From JBGPYB01 sp041493035 (GTDB taxonomy: Bacteria; Acidobacteriota; Vicinamibacteria; Fen-336): DNA of 12,396 nt. The stretch covers positions 1 to 12,396 of the forward strand of contig JBGPYB010000135.1 of NCBI GenBank assembly GCA_041493035.1, written 5' to 3'. The notes under the pieces are model-generated. The model was not told where the DNA came from. It searched no databases and saw nothing but the letters and a program-made list of their open reading frames with translations. Positions 6,835-12,396 of this stretch are shown piece after piece; positions within the stretch are counted from its first letter, which is position 1, and every line of letters begins with the position of its first letter. The translations under genes were made by a program, and so were the position numbers.

Positions 6835-8130
6835 ATGGCCCTCAAGGAGCGCATCAACGCTGCGAACGCGGAGGCCTTTCGCCGCATCGTAGCCGCGGAT
6901 CCGATTTTGGTAGACGTGGCACCAGCGTCGGAGGTAATCCCCGGAATGAGGGATCGCCTGATCCTCCATTCCGGCCCTCCAGTGACCTGGGACCGGATGT
7001 GCGGCGCCCAGCGCGGCGCCGCCATCGGAATGTGCCTGTTCGAGCGCTGGGCTGCGGATCCGGCGGCGGCCGAGGAGATGCTCCGCTCCGGCGAGATCAG
7101 CCTGGAACCCAACCATCACCACTCGAGCGTAGGGCCGATGGCCGGCACGATCTCGAGCAACATGTGGGTTTGGGTCGTGGAAAACAAGGCCTTCGGGAAC
7201 CGGGCCTTCTGCCGTCAGGTCGAAAGCTTCCAGCAGTTCGGCGACTATTCCAGCAGCGCGCTCGCGCAGCTCGAGAAGTGGCGCGATGTCTGGGGGCCGG
7301 CGCTGAGAGCCGCTGTGCGCAAGATGGGAGGCGTACCGCTCAAGCAGCTTGTCGCCCGCGCCTTGCTCATGGGCGACGAGATGCACAACAGGGTCGTGGC
7401 GTCTTCCAGCCTTTTCGCCAACGCGGTGGCCCCTGTTCTGGTCGACTGCGGGCTGCCGAAGCAACAGGTCGTGGACACCCTGTACTACGCCGGGAACCAC
7501 CCTTTCCTCTTCCTCGGGATCTCCATGGCTGCGGCGAAGGCTTCCGTGGACCCCGCACGGGGTGTGGAGAGCAGCACCGTCGTCACCGCGATGGCGCGCA
7601 ACGGCACTGACTTTGGCATCCAGGTGAGCGGCCTCGATGGCGAATGGTTCACGGCCCCCGCGCCGCGCGTCGAAGGCCTTCTCCTCCCGGGTTGGAAGAA
7701 GGAGGACGCCGGACTCGACATGGGCGACTCCGCGATCACCGAAACGGTCGGCTGGGGCGGTTTTGTGATCGGCGGCGCGCCGGGCATCCTGAATTTCACG
7801 GGGGGGACGGCCGAACAGGCGCTGGCTTTCAGCCGCGAAATGCGCTCCATTTCGGTCGGCCAGAGCCCCGACTATCTCATCCCTGCCCTGGACTTTCAGG
7901 GCTCCGCCGTGGGTATCGACATCCGGAAGGTCGTGCAGACGAACATCTTGCCGGTCGTCGACACCGCCATCGCCCACAAAGAACCGGGTCACGGAATCAT
8001 CGGGGGAGGCATCGTGCGGCCACCCCTGGAGTGCTTTACCAAGGCGCTCACCCGATTTGCTGAGAGGAGTTCGGAATGGTCAGAAGGACCGTCATCCGGA
8101 AGAACCGTTACTTCGATTCCGTCTTCCTGA
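6835..8130 (+). CDS. allG: DUF1116 protein, oxamate carbamoyltransferase subunit (AllG/YlbE family)
   Basis: In E. coli the homologue YlbE (AllG) is one of three proteins required for oxamic transcarbamylase in anaerobic allantoin use. The match runs from the first residues: VDVAPASEVI (26-35), LHSGPPVTWDRM (44-55), GMCLFERWA (65-73), NHHHSSVGPMAG (93-104), GDEMHNR (180-186), MARNGTDFGI (253-262), MGDSAITET (296-304) and IAHKEPGHGIIGGGIVRPP (379-397). The His- and Gly-rich blocks are the likely active-site segments, by inference. E. coli YlbE is about 419 residues; this one has 431. The extra 15 or so residues are an odd Ser/Thr-rich tail that arises because the frame runs 55 nt into the FdrA gene. 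The Shine-Dalgarno is weak (GGAAAGG) and the gene follows the binding protein by 3 nt, so coupling is likely. Confidence 0.93.
   Translation: MALKERINAANAEAFRRIVAADPILVDVAPASEVIPGMRDRLILHSGPPVTWDRMCGAQRGAAIGMCLFERWAADPAAAEEMLRSGEISLEPNHHHSSVGPMAGTISSNMWVWVVENKAFGNRAFCRQVESFQQFGDYSSSALAQLEKWRDVWGPALRAAVRKMGGVPLKQLVARALLMGDEMHNRVVASSSLFANAVAPVLVDCGLPKQQVVDTLYYAGNHPFLFLGISMAAAKASVDPARGVESSTVVTAMARNGTDFGIQVSGLDGEWFTAPAPRVEGLLLPGWKKEDAGLDMGDSAITETVGWGGFVIGGAPGILNFTGGTAEQALAFSREMRSISVGQSPDYLIPALDFQGSAVGIDIRKVVQTNILPVVDTAIAHKEPGHGIIGGGIVRPPLECFTKALTRFAERSSEWSEGPSSGRTVTSIPSS
8062..8069 (+). promoter_or_regulatory. Ribosome binding site fixing the FdrA start
   Basis: GAGAGGAG ends 6 nt before the ATG at 8076, within the DUF1116 gene. 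It makes the 55-nt gene overlap real rather than a start-site artefact. Confidence 0.7.
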
Positions 8131-9704
8131 TGCGTGTCGCCCGGCGCCTCGCCTCACAACCGGGCATGAGCGACGCATCCGCAGTGTTGGCGACGGCGGC
8201 GAACCGGAAAGTCCTGATCGGAATTGGCTATGGCGAGGCTGGGCGCGATCCCGACTTCGCCGCCGCCGGCCCCAACGACCTCGTGATTGCTCTGGAAGGT
8301 GAAGAGGCCGCCGTGGATGCGATCGCCGCGAACGCGGATTCCTACCTCTCCCAGGCCGCCGAGACATCCTCGGGAGCTGGCGGCTCGTCGCCACGGCCAC
8401 GCTCGATCAACGAGGCGATGGAGCGGCGACCGGACTGCAGTCTGGCCGTGATTTCCGTTCCGGGGGAATACGCGGTGCGCGAGGCTCGGACCGCCCTCCA
8501 GAAAGGTCTCCATGTCTTTCTCTTTTCGAGCAATGTTTCCGTCGACGACGAACGTTCGCTCAAGACCGAGGCGCGGCAACGGGGACTCATCGTGATGGGC
8601 CCCGACTGCGGAACGGCATTCCTGGGCGGTGCGGGCATTGGTTTCGCGAACGCGGTGCGCCGCGGGCCTGTCGGCATCGTCGGCTCCGCGGGCACTGGCA
8701 TGCAGGAGTTCGCGAGCCTGGTCCACCAAGCCGGGTCGGGAATTTCCAACGCCATCGGCACGGGCAGCCGGGACCTCTCGGACGCTATCGGGGGTATCTC
8801 GACGCTGATGGGAATTGACGCCCTCGAGGCCGATCCGGCGACGAAGGTGATCGCCGTCGTTTCCAAGCCGCCAGGAACGGGCTTCACGGCCACACTCGGG
8901 GAACGCCTCGGCCGGTGCGCGAAGCCTGTGGTCCTGTGTCTCCTCGGGGCAGAGCCGGACAGTTTGAGAATCCACAATCCCGAGGGTTCCCGAGGGCAGC
9001 CGACGCCTCGGTGGGCCTTCACCCTCGACGAGGCAGTCGCCTCAGCTCTCGAGGTGGCAGGCGTAAATGAACCCGCTTTCCTCCGATCGGACGAGCGCGT
9101 CATGCGCGAAAGGGCCGCCATCGAGATTGGGAAGATGCGCCCGGAGCAGCACTACCTCAGGGGGCTGTTCGCCGGGGGGACGTTTTGCTACCAGGCCCAG
9201 GCGATGTTTCTCAGATCGGGGCTTCTCGTCCACTCCAATGAACCTCTCCCCGGCATGCCCAAACTCCCGGACCCTCACGAAAGCCGCGAAAGCTCCTTCG
9301 TCGACATGGGCGCGGAGATCTTCGTACAAGGGCGGCCCCACCCGATGATCGACGCCTCGCTGCGGAGGAAGAGGCTCGAACGGGAGGGAGAGGACCCCAC
9401 CGTCGCGGTGATCCTCCTCGATTTCATTCTCGGGGCCATCTCTTCCCCGGACCCGGTGGGCGACTTGTTGGGCGCCATCCGGAACGTCCAGGACAAGGCG
9501 CGTCGTAGGGGAGGCCACCTCTGTGTCGTGGCGTCGGTGTGCGGCACGGACGAAGACGAACAGGGGCTCGAGAGTCAGAAGGCCGCCCTGACGGAAGCTG
9601 GAGTGCTCGTGTTTCCGAGCGGAGCACAGGCCGCGAGCTTCTGCCGCGAGGCGGCGCTGATGCTTACACACCGAAAGGAGACGGCTGATGTCGGTCTTGC
9701 TTGA
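8076..9704 (+). CDS. fdrA: FdrA-type protein, oxamate carbamoyltransferase large subunit, lacking its usual C-terminal module
   Basis: FdrA (AllF) has a succinyl-CoA-synthetase-like fold and works with YlbE and YlbF in carbamoyl transfer between oxamate/oxalurate and carbamoyl phosphate. Visible blocks are SVPGEYAVREA (127-137), GPDCGTA (175-181), the nucleotide-fold loop GIVGSAGTGMQE (200-211), GTGSRDLSDAIGG (228-240), FAGGTFCYQA (365-374), HPMID (422-426) and VAVILLDFILG (443-453). It has 542 residues but ends in an unrelated tail (HRKETADVGLA). The roughly 55 residues that, from memory, close E. coli FdrA (a NIGL...W-S-P...AGG segment) are encoded by the next, overlapping reading frame. 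So the protein is split or the gene frameshifted near its end. The two frames overlap by 17 nt. Confidence 0.93.
   Translation: MVRRTVIRKNRYFDSVFLMRVARRLASQPGMSDASAVLATAANRKVLIGIGYGEAGRDPDFAAAGPNDLVIALEGEEAAVDAIAANADSYLSQAAETSSGAGGSSPRPRSINEAMERRPDCSLAVISVPGEYAVREARTALQKGLHVFLFSSNVSVDDERSLKTEARQRGLIVMGPDCGTAFLGGAGIGFANAVRRGPVGIVGSAGTGMQEFASLVHQAGSGISNAIGTGSRDLSDAIGGISTLMGIDALEADPATKVIAVVSKPPGTGFTATLGERLGRCAKPVVLCLLGAEPDSLRIHNPEGSRGQPTPRWAFTLDEAVASALEVAGVNEPAFLRSDERVMRERAAIEIGKMRPEQHYLRGLFAGGTFCYQAQAMFLRSGLLVHSNEPLPGMPKLPDPHESRESSFVDMGAEIFVQGRPHPMIDASLRRKRLEREGEDPTVAVILLDFILGAISSPDPVGDLLGAIRNVQDKARRRGGHLCVVASVCGTDEDEQGLESQKAALTEAGVLVFPSGAQAASFCREAALMLTHRKETADVGLA
9674..9680 (+). promoter_or_regulatory. 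Ribosome binding site of the 57-residue FdrA-tail gene
   Basis: AAAGGAG lies 7 nt before the ATG at 9688. A canonical site here argues that the FdrA C-terminal module is made as a separate polypeptide. Confidence 0.65.
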
Positions 9705-9861
9705 AGATCTGTTCCAGAAAGCACCCGTCTTCCTCAACGTGGGCGTCCCTGTGTTCGGTGACAGCCTCCGCGAAGCGGGCTACGAAGTCGTCTACGTCGA
9801 TTGGTCGCCTCCCGCGGGTGGAGATGCCCGGATCGCGGACCTTCTCGATGACCTCCTTTGA
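9688..9861 (+). CDS. Stand-alone FdrA C-terminal module (57 residues)
   Basis: The frame encodes SVLLEDLFQKAPVFLNVGVP, then VFGDSLREAGYEVVYVDWSP and PAGGDARIADLLDDLL. This follows the pattern that, from memory, ends E. coli FdrA: SLLEN...INIGL...F...L......V.Y.WSP.AGG...LA.LLE.L. The small domain probably completes the FdrA fold or an inter-subunit contact, by inference. It has its own ATG and a good AAAGGAG site, overlaps fdrA by 17 nt in the +1 frame and overlaps the DUF2877 gene by 14 nt, so all are translationally coupled. Either the family has genuinely split this domain off, or a frameshift near codon 530 of fdrA did so and the internal start rescues it. Two-codon-wide conservation of VDWSPPAGGD argues the module is functional. 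Confidence 0.85.
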   Translation: MSVLLEDLFQKAPVFLNVGVPVFGDSLREAGYEVVYVDWSPPAGGDARIADLLDDLL

Positions 9862-10972
9862 GGATTCCCGCACCGACCGTGGCGCGTTCACCCGATACCG
9901 GGCCTCTTCGGTCGGTTTCGCGGCATGGGGCGAGTTGTCCGTGCCAGGAGTTTCTCTGAGCGTTCACAGCGTGTTCGCGTCATCGGTGAACCTCGAGGTG
10001 GGTGAGAGCGGAAGGCTCGTTGCCTTGACCGGGCCTTCCGGACGCGTCTACCCCCACGCGGTGGTCCTCGAACGCCCGGTGGACTTCAGGACCTGGCGAC
10101 TGGCGACAGGCAGCTCCGTGCGGCTTGTCGAGGGCTTCGTCCGGATGGAGGGCCAGGGCATCACCGTGGCCGTGGATCTGAACCGCGCCCTCCGAGGGTT
10201 TCCGCGCTCCCTGCCCCCTATCGTCCGATTCACGAATATCTGCCACACCTGCGCGGCCCGGCTTGCAGAGCTCCAGGCCAGAGAACAGTTCGACCTGAGG
10301 CTGGACGCATTGCGGGATCCGGGACGGCCGGTGCCGAAGGAGGGTGAGGCCCTCCGGCAGGCCGCACTCGCACTTGGCGCTTCGGCGCGCACGCTGGCAT
10401 GCGCAGACGAGCCCGGTTTCTGCCCCGATTCTCGAGCAAGGCTGGCGGACATTCGATCGTCCGTGTCCTCGCTTGTCGGCCTGGGCACCGGGCTGACGCC
10501 CTCCGGGGACGATCTCCTCTGCGGGTTCATCTCGGCCGTCCGGGCGCGATTCTGTGGCGAGCCGCACAGCGGCGGCGAGCTCCTGGGATCACTTCGCCTC
10601 GCCGTCGAGGAGAACCTCGGGTCCACGGGCGAGATCAGCGCGTCCCTGCTTCGCTCCATGATCCAGGGTCACTGGCCGGAACCCCTGCTCGATCTCGCAG
10701 ACGCGATCGCGGCCGACCGGGAATCCGAAGCGTTGCATGCCCTCGAGGATCTATGCCGGCTCGGGCACAGCTCGGGGGCGGATATCGCGACAGGGTTTCT
10801 GTTCGGCCTGGAAACCCTGCCTGATCGCGGCATCGAGACTTCGGTTCGATCGCTGACCAATCTGAAAACGCCAACGGTTCACCGTCAGAGCCCTTGCGCC
10901 ACGCAACCTCCCCTAGACCGCGGTCCAGCCGCTCTTGAACCCCCCAACCAAACCGGAATGGCCTCCCACTGA
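9848..10972 (+). CDS. allH: DUF2877 protein, oxamate carbamoyltransferase subunit (AllH/YlbF family)
   Basis: YlbF (AllH) is the third protein required for oxamic transcarbamylase in E. coli. Here the family pattern appears as VHSVFASSVNLE (39-50), the signature GLGTGLTPSGDDLLCG (211-226), STGEISASLL (259-268) and the closing GHSSGADIATGFLFGL (306-321). The ATG at 9848 is the first Met close to the domain. An upstream TTG (9701) in the same frame would only add residues read out of frame from the small FdrA-tail gene. It has 374 residues against about 271 for E. coli YlbF. Part of the excess is a 50-residue Pro/Thr-rich tail (322-374) with poor coding character, which looks like read-through into former intergenic DNA. 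Its stop is 14 nt before the channel gene. Confidence 0.9.
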   Translation: MTSFEDSRTDRGAFTRYRASSVGFAAWGELSVPGVSLSVHSVFASSVNLEVGESGRLVALTGPSGRVYPHAVVLERPVDFRTWRLATGSSVRLVEGFVRMEGQGITVAVDLNRALRGFPRSLPPIVRFTNICHTCAARLAELQAREQFDLRLDALRDPGRPVPKEGEALRQAALALGASARTLACADEPGFCPDSRARLADIRSSVSSLVGLGTGLTPSGDDLLCGFISAVRARFCGEPHSGGELLGSLRLAVEENLGSTGEISASLLRSMIQGHWPEPLLDLADAIAADRESEALHALEDLCRLGHSSGADIATGFLFGLETLPDRGIETSVRSLTNLKTPTVHRQSPCATQPPLDRGPAALEPPNQTGMASH

Positions 10973-10986
10973 GAAAGGAGCACGAA

Positions 10987-11889
10987 ATGAAGAACAAGAT
11001 CTTCGCCGCTCTGGGATTCGCGACCCTCACGGTCTTCCCCGCACTCACGGCCAGCGCCGCCGACTGGAGCAATACGACCATCGGCTTCCGGTGGGGCCCC
11101 AGTTACCATGAACCAGGCATTCCCGACAGCATCGATAAGTACACCATCAACTTCAACCACGCGTCCGGCTATTCCTTGGGCCAGAACTTCTTCGTTGTGG
11201 ATCTCTGGATCTCCAACAGCAAGGATCCCGCCAACACCGCGTCGCCTGGAACCTCCAAGGGCGCTTATGATGCCGATATTGTCTACCACCACGATCTGGA
11301 TTTCGGCAAGCTCTTCAAGACCAAGATCGACTTCGGCCCCGTGCGTGGCATGAGCCTGACCACCGGCTTTGAGTTCGAAACCAAGAACACCGGGTTTGCA
11401 CCGGCCACTTTCAAGGCCTATGTGGGCCCGACGTTCTTCTTCAAGGTCCCCGGCTACCTCAATGCGGGAGTGCTCTATTACCGGGAGTGGAATCACAACG
11501 CCTATGGCGGCTATGCGGCGAGCTCTGGCGGAGGGATCAACGTCACATACGCTCCGACCTACTTTATCTACGCCGCCTGGGGCATTCCTCTGGAGCTTGG
11601 CTCCGTCAGCACGCTTTTCGAGGGCTTCGCCAACTACACCGGTGCGAAGGGGAAGAATGGTTTCGGCACCGAGACCGTACCTGAAACGCTCATTCGCGCC
11701 CAGTGGCTGCTCGACGTCGGCTCGGTGTTCGGCGGGAAGAAGGGCGTCTGGCTGGTCGGCCCTGCAATGGAGTATTGGCACAACAAGTTCGGCATTCCCA
11801 CGTACGAGGTTGGGGACCCCCTTCCCCCGGGCGCAGTGGTGAACCCCGAGACGATAACCTTCGTGGCGTCTATGAAAGTACGCTTCTAG
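10987..11889 (+). CDS. Tsx-like nucleoside-specific outer-membrane channel
   Basis: This is a predicted 12-stranded beta-barrel channel that would let the substrate cross the outer membrane. Residues 1-24 are a signal peptide ending ASA (cleavage before ADWSN). The mature part opens with IGFRWGPSYHEPG (about 32-44) and INFNHASGYSLGQNFFVVDL (about 54-73), then SNSKDPA. This is the same order as in Tsx-family proteins (YRYG...EP, THASGY, NFFNVDL, SDSKDP). The chain ends FVASMKVRF, with the terminal Phe needed for barrel insertion. The mature length of about 276 matches E. coli Tsx (about 272). AAAGGAG (10974-10980) lies 6 nt before the ATG and the gap to the DUF2877 gene is 14 nt, so it belongs to the operon. 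Tsx admits nucleosides, but relatives are less well defined. Confidence 0.88.
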   Translation: MKNKIFAALGFATLTVFPALTASAADWSNTTIGFRWGPSYHEPGIPDSIDKYTINFNHASGYSLGQNFFVVDLWISNSKDPANTASPGTSKGAYDADIVYHHDLDFGKLFKTKIDFGPVRGMSLTTGFEFETKNTGFAPATFKAYVGPTFFFKVPGYLNAGVLYYREWNHNAYGGYAASSGGGINVTYAPTYFIYAAWGIPLELGSVSTLFEGFANYTGAKGKNGFGTETVPETLIRAQWLLDVGSVFGGKKGVWLVGPAMEYWHNKFGIPTYEVGDPLPPGAVVNPETITFVASMKVRF

Positions 11890-11904
11890 ACTGTCTTGAC
11901 TGCA

Positions 11905-11930
11905 CCGCGCGGAGGGCAACCTCCGCGCGG
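11905..11930 (+). terminator. Strong intrinsic terminator closing the operon
   Basis: CCGCGCGGAGG (11905-11915) pairs perfectly with CCTCCGCGCGG (11920-11930) around a GCAA tetraloop, 15 nt after the channel stop. GGTTGTTT follows, a short T-rich tail. Confidence 0.8.
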
Positions 11931-12066
11931 GGTTGTTTCCGCGGTGTCCTGTAGGGGCGCGATGGGAATTGCCGGGTGCTATCTCGCCTCGACGGTGCGG
12001 CCCCGTCCTCCGGTTTCATCGGCTCCGCCCGGCCCTACTGGCGTTCACGACCGTGTCGGTGAGTCA

Positions 12067-12080
12067 AATGGGGTCAGTCT
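12067..12080 (+). repeat. AATGGGGTCAGTCT motif, first copy, before the transposase start
   Basis: This sequence recurs with one extra G at 12175-12189. AATGGGGTCAGGTCT-type sequences are, from memory, common just upstream of REP-associated IS200-like transposase genes in Gram-negative genomes. Here it precedes such a start by 22 nt. The 11931-12066 stretch before it holds nothing I can identify. Confidence 0.5.
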
Positions 12081-12102
12081 TGCAAGATGGTATCTTCACT
12101 GA

Positions 12103-12396
12103 ATGGCTCGCCCGCTGCGGGTCGAGTTTCCGGGGGCCCTTCGTCATGTGATCGTCCGGAGTAACGAGGATCAGAATGGGGTCAGGTCTACATTTTATGT
12201 CGGGCCGCCGGACGGCCGCCGGAGAATCCGCGAGTCGGCAAGGACCGAGGACGAAGAGATCGCCCGCAAGCGCCTCGCGCTGCGCCTACGCCAAGCCGCC
12301 AACGCTCAGGACGGCATCTCCGACTTTGAGGAGCCAACCCACCGCCGCGTTACCGTGGACACACTCTTCGACGAGCTCCTTGCTGACTACGAGCGG
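12103..12396 (+). CDS. Chimeric reading frame: transposase N-terminus fused to a tyrosine recombinase, cut by the window end
   Basis: The frame is open for 98 codons to the window edge. Residues 1-16, MARPLRVEFPGALRHV, are the classic start of REP-associated tyrosine transposases (RAYT, Y1/IS200-like), which normally continue with an HVTSRGNER-type block. Here only HVIVRSNE follows. After a second AATGGGGTCAGGTCT motif the frame changes character: YVGPPDGRRRIRESARTEDE, then EIARKRLALRLRQAA and VTVDTLFDELLADYER. This pattern (GRRIRES.GT.D...A..LL...L, then VT...L...L..DY) is typical of the N-terminal, SAM-like core-binding region of phage/island integrases. The usual integrase start and its first strand are missing. 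It may be a deletion or insertion joint that happens to stay in frame. Whether a working integrase is made cannot be judged because the catalytic domain lies outside. Confidence 0.6.
   Translation, partial: MARPLRVEFPGALRHVIVRSNEDQNGVRSTFYVGPPDGRRRIRESARTEDEEIARKRLALRLRQAANAQDGISDFEEPTHRRVTVDTLFDELLADYER
12175..12189 (+). repeat. AATGGGGTCAGGTCT motif, second copy, at the transposase/integrase joint
   Basis: The motif sits inside the open frame, exactly where transposase-like sequence gives way to integrase-like sequence, and continues ACATTTTA. Two copies 108 nt apart, one at each side of the transposase stub, fit a mobile-element end or a recombination joint. Confidence 0.5.

Noticed and set aside
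6250..7992. 580-residue open frame on the minus strand
   Set aside because: It is antisense to the binding-protein and DUF1116 genes, whose family motifs are unmistakable. Long antisense frames are expected in GC-rich DNA.
9701..9847. TTG-started N-terminal extension of the DUF2877 protein
   Set aside because: These codons are the out-of-frame reading of the FdrA-tail gene. The family homology begins only after the ATG at 9848.
1..12396. tRNA, rRNA, CRISPR array, riboswitch
   Set aside because: No cloverleaf, regular direct-repeat array or known riboswitch core was recognised by eye on either strand. This was not tested with a covariance search.

Overview
The window is GC-rich DNA from a Gram-negative bacterium. 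The evidence is a beta-barrel outer-membrane protein ending in Phe, Sec signal peptides, strong Shine-Dalgarno sequences and use of GTG and TTG starts. The sequence alone does not fix the phylum; Pseudomonadota, Myxococcota or Acidobacteriota-like soil lineages would all fit. All convincing genes lie on the + strand.

Layout. (1) Positions 1-814 are a scar zone. It holds the possible tail of a small protein (3-137), a perfect 14-bp inverted repeat, two possible decayed C-termini, and a 164-bp, frameshifted, diverged copy of the middle of the ABC ATPase gene found intact further on. (2) 815-1768 is an intact carbamate kinase. (3) After about 300 bp of non-coding DNA comes a long operon, 2076-11889. 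It encodes a complete BMP-family ABC importer (dual ATPase, two permeases, substrate-binding protein). Next come the oxamate-carbamoyltransferase-type proteins DUF1116 (AllG/YlbE), FdrA (AllF), a 57-residue stand-alone version of the FdrA C-terminal module, and DUF2877 (AllH/YlbF). The last gene encodes a Tsx-like outer-membrane channel, and a strong hairpin terminator follows. (4) 12103-12396 is a mobile-element junction. The first 22 codons of a REP-associated (IS200-like) transposase run in frame into the N-terminal part of a tyrosine recombinase that leaves the window.

How the genes may work together. In E. coli, FdrA, YlbE and YlbF (renamed AllF, AllG, AllH) form oxamic transcarbamylase. 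It phosphorolyses oxalurate to oxamate plus carbamoyl phosphate, and carbamate kinase then makes ATP, CO2 and ammonia. Here the same enzyme set is packaged with a full import route from outer membrane to cytoplasm. No allantoinase, allantoate amidohydrolase or ureidoglycolate dehydrogenase is in the window. My inference is a self-contained pathway that imports a ureide or other N-carbamoyl compound, splits it with phosphate and harvests ATP. The substrate is unknown: oxalurate is the conservative guess, while the BMP and Tsx families point towards a nucleoside- or purine-derived molecule.

No regulator, tRNA, rRNA or CRISPR array was seen.
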